A stretch of DNA of 36,486 nucleotides from Clostridiales bacterium (lineage in GTDB: Bacteria > Bacillota > Clostridia > Clostridiales > Oxobacteraceae): NCBI GenBank assembly GCA_030016385.1, contig JASEJN010000035.1:1-36486 (forward strand), read 5' to 3'. The notes under the pieces were generated by a model. That model was not told the DNA's origin and made no database searches. It saw only the letters and a program-made list of their open reading frames with translations. Position 1 is the stretch's first letter. Each line of letters opens with the position of its first letter. The position numbers and the translations under genes are program-made. This document shows positions 22,518 to 30,160 of the stretch, piece after piece.

Positions 22518-23978
22518 ATGTTAAAATCTTTAAAGAGTATAACATTTCTTATAATAATATCAGTGGTAATATTGTTCATAGTTGTTTTCTCATTAGTACC
22601 GTTGCTATTTTTCCCGACTCGAAGCGTCACAAAAAAAGGCGATATCGTAAGGAAAGCCAGCATAGAGAATAAAAATGATGAGCCGGCTGATACCGAAATA
22701 AAGATAGTGCCTGAAGCAAAACCGGCTTTAAAGCCGATAGATTATGACTTGATGATACAGTCCAAATTGAAATACTACGACTACAAAAAGCCTTTCATAG
22801 ATACTATCAATTTTAAATTTGAGGATAAACCTGTATATTTCTATTATCCTGTTTATGTATATTTAAACAGGTATTATTTACCCGTTGAAAACTTTGTCAA
22901 CAAGATTAATGGCAGTGTTAAAGTGAATAAGCAGTATCTGTATCTGAATCTGAAAAATCATAGCGCCGAGATAGATACGCAAAAGGGATTGATGACGGCG
23001 AATAACGGGACTGTTCAAGTCAGAAATCCTGTTAAAAAATTTAATGGCGTATCGTATATATCGCTGATAGATTTTACGGATCTATTTGATATGACAACAA
23101 GTTGGGATTATGATTCAAAGACGATATCATTATATTTCGACAGGTGCAATCTTAAGAGAAATGCTGTATCAACGGGGAGGACTGCTCTTATAAGGCTGGA
23201 GGATGTATCCGTTGATCAGGTTTTTGATACTGCAGATGCCCTTGCAAAGCTCAGGATAGTCGGGGATTACCTTTATTCGGACGGGGTTCCATTCCATGTA
23301 GCATGGGTACCCAGGTATCTGTATCCTTTATATAAACTCGACAACGATCCGTCGAGATATTACAGCATGTATAATGCGGATTTCATGTATACTCTCGATT
23401 ACCTGATAAAGAAGGGCGCTTTGATAGGCCTCCACGGCTACACCCATCAGCGGGGCAATGTAGAAAGTATTGTGGGGCTTGAGTTTAACGATAAATTTAA
23501 TGATACTGATACTGCCATAGCCGACAGGTTAAAAGCTGCAATAAAATGTGCAAATATACTCAATATACCCGTATACTTCTTCGAAACGCCCCATTATGCG
23601 GCTTCGTATGGACAGCATAAAGTTATGGAAAAATATTTCAACTATTTGTATGAACCGCTTGACTCAGGGCATGAAGAAAATGTTTATAAGGTAACACTTG
23701 GCAAGAGAGTAGTAAGATATGTTCCAACTTTATTTGATTATGTCAAAGGCGAAAGAGATACCGACAATATGATCTACAAGATTGATACTGTCAATCCAAA
23801 AGCACTGGCAAGTTTTTTTTATCATCCTAACATTGATTTTCCATATATCAGGTTTACGAAGGTTGAAGGGACCGATTATCCATATTATGCTTACTTGTCC
23901 AATTCGCCTCTTCACAGGATAATAGATACATTTTATAAAAATAAGTTTATGTTCAAGAAGATAACCTCGTTAAAATAA
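22518..23978 (+). CDS. Membrane-anchored DUF2334 polysaccharide-deacetylase-like protein
   Basis: The 486-aa protein starts with one long hydrophobic helix (about residues 8-34), acting as a membrane anchor, then a charged linker. A region of ~110 residues with VYVYLNRYYLPVENFVNKI and VSYISLIDFTDLF follows, like the copper-amine-oxidase N-terminal-type stalk domain. The second half (from about 230) is a DUF2334 module: ALIRLEDVSVDQ, PFHVAWVPRY, and GLHGYTHQRG with an H-x-x-x-H-type metal motif, and later FETPHYAAS. DUF2334 is related to NodB-type deacetylases, so it may modify a cell-surface glycan. It has its own TTGACA promoter and is followed by a perfect terminator hairpin. Confidence 0.8.
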   Translation: MLKSLKSITFLIIISVVILFIVVFSLVPLLFFPTRSVTKKGDIVRKASIENKNDEPADTEIKIVPEAKPALKPIDYDLMIQSKLKYYDYKKPFIDTINFKFEDKPVYFYYPVYVYLNRYYLPVENFVNKINGSVKVNKQYLYLNLKNHSAEIDTQKGLMTANNGTVQVRNPVKKFNGVSYISLIDFTDLFDMTTSWDYDSKTISLYFDRCNLKRNAVSTGRTALIRLEDVSVDQVFDTADALAKLRIVGDYLYSDGVPFHVAWVPRYLYPLYKLDNDPSRYYSMYNADFMYTLDYLIKKGALIGLHGYTHQRGNVESIVGLEFNDKFNDTDTAIADRLKAAIKCANILNIPVYFFETPHYAASYGQHKVMEKYFNYLYEPLDSGHEENVYKVTLGKRVVRYVPTLFDYVKGERDTDNMIYKIDTVNPKALASFFYHPNIDFPYIRFTKVEGTDYPYYAYLSNSPLHRIIDTFYKNKFMFKKITSLK

Positions 23979-23988
23979 GCGATGCTCA

Positions 23989-24032
23989 TATAAAAGTATT
24001 CCGCAGCGATGATATTGCGGAATACTTTTATA
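23989..24032. terminator. Strong hairpin terminator after the DUF2334 gene
   Basis: TATAAAAGTATTCCGCA (23989-24005) pairs perfectly with 24016-24032 (17 bp, 10-nt loop). Its A/T-rich outer stem makes it usable in both directions with the convergent SGNH gene. Confidence 0.8.
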
Positions 24033-24081
24033 CATTAAAGAATTATATGATAAATTGAAGTTTTAATATAATAAAGTCAAA

Positions 24082-24714
24082 TCATTTTCCCAAAACGGTT
24101 TTTAGCCAGTTCTCGGCAATCAAGGCATGTCCTGCTGCTGTCGGGTGAACGCCGTCCAGTGACCATGTTTCATACCTGACATGTGTGGAAGCTTGAGCAA
24201 AAATGCCGTCAAGAGGAATAAAAACAGCTCCAAACTCTTTTGCAAGTTTTCTTACGACCTGTATTTTGGGGTCAAGGTCCTCCCTCCACGTTTCTTCTTC
24301 TTTTCTTACCGGAAGAAGATAAGGTTCTAGCATGACTATTTTAGCACTGGTATTGTCCCTAACCTGATTCAATATGTCGCGGTATGTTTCTTCAAACATT
24401 TCTGCGGATGTAGGATCGTTGCTATCGTATCTTCTCCATGTATCGTTTATACCTATAAGAATTGATACGATTGAAGGATTTAAATCAAGGCAGTCCTTTT
24501 TCCATCGGCTTTTAAGATCTTTTACCCTGTTACCTGATACAGCCCTGTTGATAAATTTAACGCGCAGCTCCGGATACAACGCTGTAAAGAGCGATGCCGT
24601 GAACAGAGGATACCCCGGTCCCAGATCGTCAGGCACGTCATACTTGCGGCCCGCGTCAGTTACGCTGTCTCCTTGAAATAAAACGACTGAGTCTTTTTCA
24701 ATTTGTATCGGCAT
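24082..24714 (-). CDS. SGNH/GDSL-family hydrolase
   Basis: The 210-aa protein has the SGNH blocks: FQGDSVTDAG with nucleophile Ser17, AVSGNRVKDL (Gly block), ILIGINDTWR (Asn block), and DGVHPTAAGH with Asp187 and His190. All four catalytic blocks are present, so an active esterase or acetylhydrolase is expected; no signal peptide is visible. The start is the second of two close ATGs (24714), with GGAGG 8 nt upstream; the first, at 24720, is too near the ribosome site. It may deacetylate sugars alongside the CE7 enzyme on the other strand, but it is a separate unit. Confidence 0.9.
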   Translation of the reverse strand: MPIQIEKDSVVLFQGDSVTDAGRKYDVPDDLGPGYPLFTASLFTALYPELRVKFINRAVSGNRVKDLKSRWKKDCLDLNPSIVSILIGINDTWRRYDSNDPTSAEMFEETYRDILNQVRDNTSAKIVMLEPYLLPVRKEEETWREDLDPKIQVVRKLAKEFGAVFIPLDGIFAQASTHVRYETWSLDGVHPTAAGHALIAENWLKTVLGK

Positions 24715-24779
24715 GTACATTTCCTCCCTGTAAGATAATTAAATGTTATATTGCGATAATATGTAACAAAAACAAATTT

Positions 24780-24808
24780 ATTATAGCATTGAAATTATTC
24801 TTTGTCAC
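24780..24808 (-). promoter_or_regulatory. Predicted promoter of the SGNH hydrolase gene
   Basis: On the minus strand GTGACA (24808-24803), 17-nt spacer, TATAAT (24785-24780). Confidence 0.6.
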
Positions 24809-24822
24809 TTTACTAAAGACTA

Positions 24823-24866
24823 AAAAAGTCGGATGCATTTAATATGGTAAATGCATCCGACTTTTT
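24823..24866. terminator. Perfect 19-bp hairpin terminator of the ECF operon
   Basis: AAAAAGTCGGATGCATTTA (24823-24841) is exactly complementary to 24848-24866, with a 6-nt loop and a T-run on both strands. It sits just past the ECF S gene (-) and upstream of the SGNH promoter. Confidence 0.85.
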
Positions 24867-24878
24867 AATAAACTATAT

Positions 24879-25673
24879 CTATTGCAAAAGCGATGATAAA
24901 ATAGTAGCGACAACGCCTATGCCTGCAACGATTATGACGCCGAGGGATCCTGCAGCGCCTGCGTTAGAGGTGAAAATCTGCTGGCCGACACCCATTGCGG
25001 CTAAAAGTCCTGCTATGAGCCCTCCATAAGTAAATACAGTCATAAGAGCCGCTCCGGTTTTTGCCTTGACGCCTTTTGGAGGCATATCCTCTTCAGGCAA
25101 TATTTCACTCCATAATAGATCCCATTTTTTTATTCTAGGATAAAGCACTAATAAAAGGGGAATGCCAAGGACGATCGATGGGATACTGTTATTTACCGTA
25201 ATTATTGCAGAAAGTGCTGCGAATGGAACAAGACCCAATAGTTCAAGTCCCCATGCGATTATCAATCCGCATGCAGCCGAACCCGTTATGGCACATACTA
25301 TAAAAGCAAGTATCTTTCTTCCTGATTTCAAATCCGGTTCTGCATCATCGCTTTTTACGATTCCGAGGTTTGCCCAGAGCTTATATGGGACATATGCAAA
25401 GAAAAAGTTCCCGACAAATCCGAAAATACTTCCAGGCCCTAATGTGCCGAAGAAATCTCCTATGAGGTTTCCAATGGCAGAGCCCCACGCTCCGGCAGGT
25501 CCGAAAAGCAATCCTAAAACAATTGGAAGCGCGCTGGCAGGGCGAACTTCAGTTATGCCAGGTATTAAAACAAAGCCCTTAAAAGGAATTAAGATTGCGG
25601 CGTAAAGTGCGGCACTCAAAGCCACCAAAACTACCATTTTTGTGGAGTTCCACATTTTAAATACTTCTTTCAT
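24879..25673 (-). CDS. ECF transporter substrate-binding (S) component, substrate unassigned
   Basis: The 264-aa membrane protein has several hydrophobic helices and a first part typical of ECF S components: LVALSAALYAAILIPF, then GITEVRPASALPIVLGLLFGPAGAWGSAIGNLIGDFFG. The family-specific loop residues do not match riboflavin, biotin or thiamine S proteins that can be named with certainty, so no vitamin is assigned. It is longer than most S components; a C-terminal part with two extra hydrophobic segments follows residue 210. GGAGG lies 9 nt before the ATG. It is the third gene of an A-A'/T/S operon, 141 nt after the T gene; that gap contains small inverted repeats (for example CTGC-N5-GCAG) and no other gene. 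Confidence 0.78.
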   Translation of the reverse strand: MKEVFKMWNSTKMVVLVALSAALYAAILIPFKGFVLIPGITEVRPASALPIVLGLLFGPAGAWGSAIGNLIGDFFGTLGPGSIFGFVGNFFFAYVPYKLWANLGIVKSDDAEPDLKSGRKILAFIVCAITGSAACGLIIAWGLELLGLVPFAALSAIITVNNSIPSIVLGIPLLLVLYPRIKKWDLLWSEILPEEDMPPKGVKAKTGAALMTVFTYGGLIAGLLAAMGVGQQIFTSNAGAAGSLGVIIVAGIGVVATILSSLLQ

Positions 25674-25814
25674 TTATAAAGCCTCCCTAAAAAAATTTTA
25701 AATATCTACGGCCAGTCGATAGCCGTGCAAAACTGCTTGAGGCAGTATTTAAGCGAGCAATTAAATATTTTTACCTCCCTTTGTTTTATTTGCTACCGCT
25801 GCAGTTATAGAAAC

Positions 25815-26576
25815 TTAGTAAAGCATATGCACAGATTTTGCATATATTGAAAACAATAATATCAAAACCGAAATTATAGATATAACGATATCAGCTCTTT
25901 TAAAATGTATCTCCATGTAACTTGTTCTTTCGTTATTGTATCCGAACCCCTTTGATTCAAGGGCCATTGAGAAAACGTTAGTGCTCCTTATAACCGATAC
26001 GAAAGTCGGAATGATGAGCGGTATATATTTTTTTACTCTTTCTAAAAGAGTGCCTGAATCGAGGTCCAAACCCCTTGACTTTTGTGCCTGAATTATGGTA
26101 TAGCTTGTTGCGGATATCGTCGGGACAAGCCTTAGGGCTGTGGAAAAGGCAAATGCTCCTCTGTAGGGAATTTTGAGTTTAATAAGCCCCAGAGAGATCT
26201 CCTCCATTTTGGTCGAGCTTAAAAAAATCATTCCTGAAATAATCATTACATCAAATTTTATACCTGTTGCCAGGCCGAATAATAATCCCTCCGAGGTAAT
26301 AGGACCGAGGAGCCTAACCCCGCCGCTCTTTGAAAAGCACCATAACAGTATGGAAACAAGGGCTATCATTATGAGTATTATTCGTATTTTTTTCAAATTG
26401 GACAATACTTTGCCTAGAGATCCATAAAACAGCACAAGCACGGAGAGTCCTATGATTGCAGGCAGCGAAATAAACATAAGTGCGATTATAAAGCTTATTA
26501 ACATAATAAACATTTTAGTTCTTGGATCAAGCCTGTGAAGGCATGTATCCTTATCGAGATACAAAAACATATCCAT
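25815..26576 (-). CDS. ecfT: ECF transporter transmembrane (T) component
   Basis: The 253-aa membrane protein matches the EcfT/CbiQ family: LDPRTKMFIMLISFI near the start, four to five hydrophobic helices, and the coupling-helix motif AQKSRGLD with SRGLD at 167-171, which transmits ATPase movement to the S component. A second AxxxRGxx-like motif, MALESKGFGYN, occurs near 203. It starts 1 nt after the stop of the ATPase gene, and AAGGAGG in that gene's end serves as its ribosome site, so the two are translationally linked. It forms the energising module with the fused A-A' protein. Confidence 0.92.
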   Translation of the reverse strand: MDMFLYLDKDTCLHRLDPRTKMFIMLISFIIALMFISLPAIIGLSVLVLFYGSLGKVLSNLKKIRIILIMIALVSILLWCFSKSGGVRLLGPITSEGLLFGLATGIKFDVMIISGMIFLSSTKMEEISLGLIKLKIPYRGAFAFSTALRLVPTISATSYTIIQAQKSRGLDLDSGTLLERVKKYIPLIIPTFVSVIRSTNVFSMALESKGFGYNNERTSYMEIHFKRADIVISIISVLILLFSIYAKSVHMLY

Positions 26577-26577
26577 T

Positions 26578-28311
26578 TCAGAAGGCCTCCTTCGTGCATT
26601 TTATCATTTCATCGACGGAAAGCATGGTTTTGCCAAGCATATTGCTTAAGCTTACAATATGCGGAGGTTTTAAAAATGAGCTTTCAAGTTCATCTTCCCT
26701 CCCGAATATTTCACGGGTGTTTCCGTACATTATTATTTTTCCGTCTTTTACCACAGCTACTTTATGGGCATATTCAGCTACAACCCACATCGTATGTGTA
26801 ATCATTATTATGGTATGTCCCTGTTTATTCAGCTCTTTTATAAGTTCCATCATCTGTTTTTGTTCTTTAAAGTCAAGGCCTGTAGTGGGTTCATCGAGTA
26901 TGATTACCTTTGGCCTTGCGGAAAGTATCGATGCAACGGCTATTCTCTGCCTTTCACCCTTTGTGAGTGAAAATGGGTCTTCATTTTCATATCCTTCCAT
27001 ATATACGGCTTTCAATGCTTCCCTTACCCTGCTGTCTATTTCGTCTTTTGAGTATCCCCTAATCTTGGGGCTGAATGCGACTTCTTCATATACGGTATCT
27101 GCAAAAATCTGGTGATCGGGGTTTTGAAAGGCGTACCCGACTATTTTACCGATTTCATATATTGAGGAATCCTTTGTATCTTTTCCGTTTACAAGAACAT
27201 GTCCCTTTGTAGGCGTCAAAAGGCCGTTGAAATGTTTTACAAGTGTTGTCTTACCGCTTCCGTTATGCCCGAGTATGGCTAAGAATTCTCCGTCCCTGAT
27301 TTTTAAATCGACTCCGTTCAAAGCATAATTGCCGTTATCATACATATGTTCCAGATCTTTAACTTCAATTATCACATCGCCGTATCCTGATTCTTTTTTC
27401 TTATCTTCTTCTATAAGGCTTTCATATTTTTTATCATCTATTTGCAGTTTCAGCTCTTTAAATTTTTTATATCCTTCAGATGGCGTGAGAGGAAGCTCCT
27501 CATCTTTAAGGGTGGAAACAGTTTTGAAATATTTTGGAATCTGGAGGGACATAATTCCTATGCTGTCGGTCAATTTTACATCCCTTAGCACATCGGAAGG
27601 CCTTCCGTCTCTTATAATTTTTCCGTCATACATTATGAGTATCCTATCGGAATTTAAAGCTTCTTCTGTTTCATGCTCTATGATGATCAGGGTAAAATCC
27701 TTATCCTTGTGAAGCTCTTTTGCGATATTGAACACACCTATCTTGCCTATTGGGTCCAGATCCGTCGTGGGTTCGTCCATGCATATGATGCCGGGGTTTG
27801 AAGCGAGCACGGAACCTATGGCAAGGCGCTGCTTCTGGCCTCCCGACAGAGTGGAAGGCTGGCGGTTTTCAAGCCCTTCAAGCTCCACCGTCTTTAATAC
27901 TTTTTTGATACGCCGTCCGATCTCTTCTCTTTCAATCTTGAAGTTTTCAGGTCCGAATGCAATTTCAAGGCTGGTATTTGTAGAGAACAGCTGCGACTCA
28001 AAGTCTTGGAATACAAGGCCAATATCCTTTGCCATCCTGCTCACCGGCGTATTCTTTACGCTTTTTCCGTCTACCAATACTTCTCCTTCGTACTTTCCCC
28101 TCATAAAATGGGGTATAAGGCCGTTCAAACAGTTTGCAAGGGTTGATTTTCCTGCACCGCTCGGGCCCATGATGACTACAAACTGTCCTTTATCTATATC
28201 GAGATTTATATTATCTATGGCATTTCTGTTTTTTTGATCCTTGTATCTGAAAGAAAGACCTTTTATATGAATTGTGTTGGATACGGGCAGCCCTTCTTTA
28301 TTATTCTGCAT
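26578..28311 (-). CDS. ECF transporter ATPase, fused A and A' subunits
   Basis: The 577-aa protein contains two ABC ATPase domains in one chain. Domain 1 has Walker A GPSGAGKS (49-56), signature LSGGQ (155-159) and Walker B CMDEP. Domain 2 has GHNGSGKT (348-355), a variant signature LTKGE and Walker B LDEPTTGLD. Most ECF modules encode A and A' as separate genes; here they are fused through a linker of ~90 charged residues (about 245-320). The start at 28311 has GAGGAGG about 8 nt upstream; a TTG at 28380 without a ribosome site would extend it. First gene of the A-T-S operon; a TTGACT-N17-TATTAT promoter lies ~90 nt upstream. Confidence 0.92.
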   Translation of the reverse strand: MQNNKEGLPVSNTIHIKGLSFRYKDQKNRNAIDNINLDIDKGQFVVIMGPSGAGKSTLANCLNGLIPHFMRGKYEGEVLVDGKSVKNTPVSRMAKDIGLVFQDFESQLFSTNTSLEIAFGPENFKIEREEIGRRIKKVLKTVELEGLENRQPSTLSGGQKQRLAIGSVLASNPGIICMDEPTTDLDPIGKIGVFNIAKELHKDKDFTLIIIEHETEEALNSDRILIMYDGKIIRDGRPSDVLRDVKLTDSIGIMSLQIPKYFKTVSTLKDEELPLTPSEGYKKFKELKLQIDDKKYESLIEEDKKKESGYGDVIIEVKDLEHMYDNGNYALNGVDLKIRDGEFLAILGHNGSGKTTLVKHFNGLLTPTKGHVLVNGKDTKDSSIYEIGKIVGYAFQNPDHQIFADTVYEEVAFSPKIRGYSKDEIDSRVREALKAVYMEGYENEDPFSLTKGERQRIAVASILSARPKVIILDEPTTGLDFKEQKQMMELIKELNKQGHTIIMITHTMWVVAEYAHKVAVVKDGKIIMYGNTREIFGREDELESSFLKPPHIVSLSNMLGKTMLSVDEMIKCTKEAF

Positions 28312-28400
28312 TTTTAATCCCTCCTCATCTAATGTATAAATACGAACATTATTTGAAAATATCATTTTAATATTAGACAAGCGAATGTATCTTTAGAAAA

Positions 28401-28429
28401 ATAATACCACCTTTATATAGCACAGTCAA
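28401..28429 (-). promoter_or_regulatory. Predicted sigma-A promoter of the ECF operon
   Basis: On the minus strand TTGACT (28429-28424), 17-nt spacer, TATTAT (28406-28401). The ~80-nt leader that follows shows no recognisable vitamin riboswitch. Confidence 0.75.
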
Positions 28430-28550
28430 TAAAAAAGATATATTTTACGAACATTAATATAAATAAACAATTAAATGTTAAAAAAATGTCCCGCCTGTTT
28501 CCATCTCAGTTTTATTTTGTGCAATATATGTAATTTAACAGGCACGGATT

Positions 28551-28606
28551 TTTCATAATGCTCATTCGTCGTTCAAAATAACATAAACGCATATTAAGAA
28601 TTGCAG
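28551..28606. mobile_element. MITE-like hairpin element, partial copy 4
   Basis: CATAATGCTCATTCGTCGTT followed by CAAAATAACATAA and CGCATATTAAGAATTGCAG matches the inner arm and one end of copy 1 in reverse orientation. The other end is missing. It lies in the ~430-nt gap between the divergent ECF and dinB genes; the rest of that gap is AT-rich and holds only the two promoters. Confidence 0.65.
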
Positions 28607-28676
28607 TTTAATATAAGTTAGACAATCCATCCTTTCATTTTATGCTCCATTTGCGGCGAAATGTATATTTTTATGC

Positions 28677-28706
28677 TTTACATGGGAACATATGTTCGTA
28701 TATAAT
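28677..28706 (+). promoter_or_regulatory. dinB promoter with LexA (SOS) box
   Basis: TTTACA (28677-28682), 18-nt spacer and TATAAT (28701-28706). A perfect palindrome GAACATATGTTC (28686-28697), the Gram-positive LexA box GAAC-N4-GTTC, lies between -35 and -10, so LexA binding would block transcription until DNA damage. Confidence 0.85.
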
Positions 28707-28739
28707 ATAATTGAAATTGGTAATTATAGGGGTAATATT

Positions 28740-29969
28740 ATGGAAAATAAAAACAGGGTTATTTTTCATGTTGATGTCAACAGCGCATTCCTTTCATGGG
28801 AGGCCGCATACAGGATGCATCTGGGGTCTTCGATTGATTTAAGGAAAATTCCGTCTGTGGTAGGCGGAGATGTTGAAAGCAGGCACGGTATCGTACTTGC
28901 AAAATCCATGCCTGCCAAAGAGTGCGGGATAAAAACTGGGGAAACATTATATAAGGCCAGGGAAAAGTGTCCTGAGCTTGTTATAGTTCCTCCCAACTTT
29001 CAACTTTATATTATGTACAGCGATGAACTTATTGAAATTTTAAAGGAATATACTCCTGACATACAAAAGTTTTCTGTTGATGAATGTTTTCTTGATTTTA
29101 CCGGCATGGAGCATATGTACAAAGATCCTGTGGCTTTAGCATATGAAATAAAAGGAAGGATTAAAAAAGAGCTTGGATTTACAGTAAATATAGGGATCTC
29201 TAACAACAAGCTTCTCGCAAAAATCGCTTCGGATCTTAAGAAGCCAGACATGGTCCATACGCTTTATCCTTCACAAATAGAGGAAAAAATGTGGCCCCTG
29301 CCTGTTGAAGCGCTGTTCATGGTAGGAAAGGCGACAGCGCCAAAGCTTCACAGGTTAAATATAAATACCATAGGCGACCTTGCAAGATATGACAGGAATA
29401 TTTTAAAGCAGAAGTTCAAGAGTTTCGGTACCATGATATGGAGTTTTGCAAACGGCATTGAAAATTCACAAGTAAGAAGCGACAGCCACATAGATGTGAA
29501 GTGCATCGGAAATTCCACCACGCAGCCTTTTGATGTAAAAGATATGGAAACGGCCCGCAAGGTATTGCTGTTCCTGTGCGAGACGGTATGCTTAAGGCTT
29601 CGAAACTCGAAAAATTTATGTTCCCTTGTAGCTGTAAGCATGAGAAACAGCGAATTCATAAATTATTCGAGGCAGAGAAAGCTTGACTATTATACGGATT
29701 CCACCATAAAGGTATGGAACATTGCCTGCGAGCTGTTTAAAGAAGGATGGAAGGGCGATGCCATAAGGAACATGGGTGTCAGGGTTTCCAAATTGTGCAG
29801 CAATGATTTTATGCAGATATCCATGTTTGACGATAGGAATGTAGAAAAGATGCGGGCACTCGATAAAACTATCGATAATATACGTATGAAATATGGTTCT
29901 TATGCGATTGTAAGATGCTCGTTTCTCAATTCGGGATTAAATGCGATAAACGGTGGATATCGATTATGA
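28740..29969 (+). CDS. dinB: Y-family DNA polymerase (DNA polymerase IV type)
   Basis: The 409-aa protein carries the Y-family catalytic acidic residues: Asp12 in FHVDVNSAFLS, and Asp114-Glu115 in FSVDECFLD. Finger-domain features are SRHGIVLAKS, and NIGISNNKLLAKIASDLKKP marks the palm-thumb boundary. Phe17 is in the steric-gate position. Near the end, QISMFD (359-364) fits the beta-clamp binding motif. The start at 28740 has AGGGG 8 nt upstream; an earlier ATG at 28692 lies inside the promoter. It performs translesion synthesis. An upstream LexA box inside the promoter makes it an SOS gene. Confidence 0.93.
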   Translation: MENKNRVIFHVDVNSAFLSWEAAYRMHLGSSIDLRKIPSVVGGDVESRHGIVLAKSMPAKECGIKTGETLYKAREKCPELVIVPPNFQLYIMYSDELIEILKEYTPDIQKFSVDECFLDFTGMEHMYKDPVALAYEIKGRIKKELGFTVNIGISNNKLLAKIASDLKKPDMVHTLYPSQIEEKMWPLPVEALFMVGKATAPKLHRLNINTIGDLARYDRNILKQKFKSFGTMIWSFANGIENSQVRSDSHIDVKCIGNSTTQPFDVKDMETARKVLLFLCETVCLRLRNSKNLCSLVAVSMRNSEFINYSRQRKLDYYTDSTIKVWNIACELFKEGWKGDAIRNMGVRVSKLCSNDFMQISMFDDRNVEKMRALDKTIDNIRMKYGSYAIVRCSFLNSGLNAINGGYRL

Positions 29970-30021
29970 AAGTTGTTCCATGCACAAGGAATAGTTATAA
30001 TGGAAAATAATATATAATCAA

Positions 30022-30049
30022 TTGTGCATATTTCCAGTTATGGTATACT
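30022..30049 (+). promoter_or_regulatory. Predicted promoter of the GGDEF-EAL gene
   Basis: TTGTGC (30022-30027), 16-nt spacer, TATACT (30044-30049), about 110 nt upstream of the start. Confidence 0.45.
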
Positions 30050-30160
30050 TAATATGTAAATTCTAATTTATATTTTGGCATAAGTAAATTGTGCTGTTTT
30101 GAAGATATGTGAAAATAATATCGGCATATAATATTTCGCTGTACAAGAGAGGATATTATT

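Noticed and set aside
28312..28400. Possible vitamin riboswitch ahead of the ECF operon
   Set aside because: The leader is AT-rich, about 80 nt long and shows no stable stem pattern or known conserved core.
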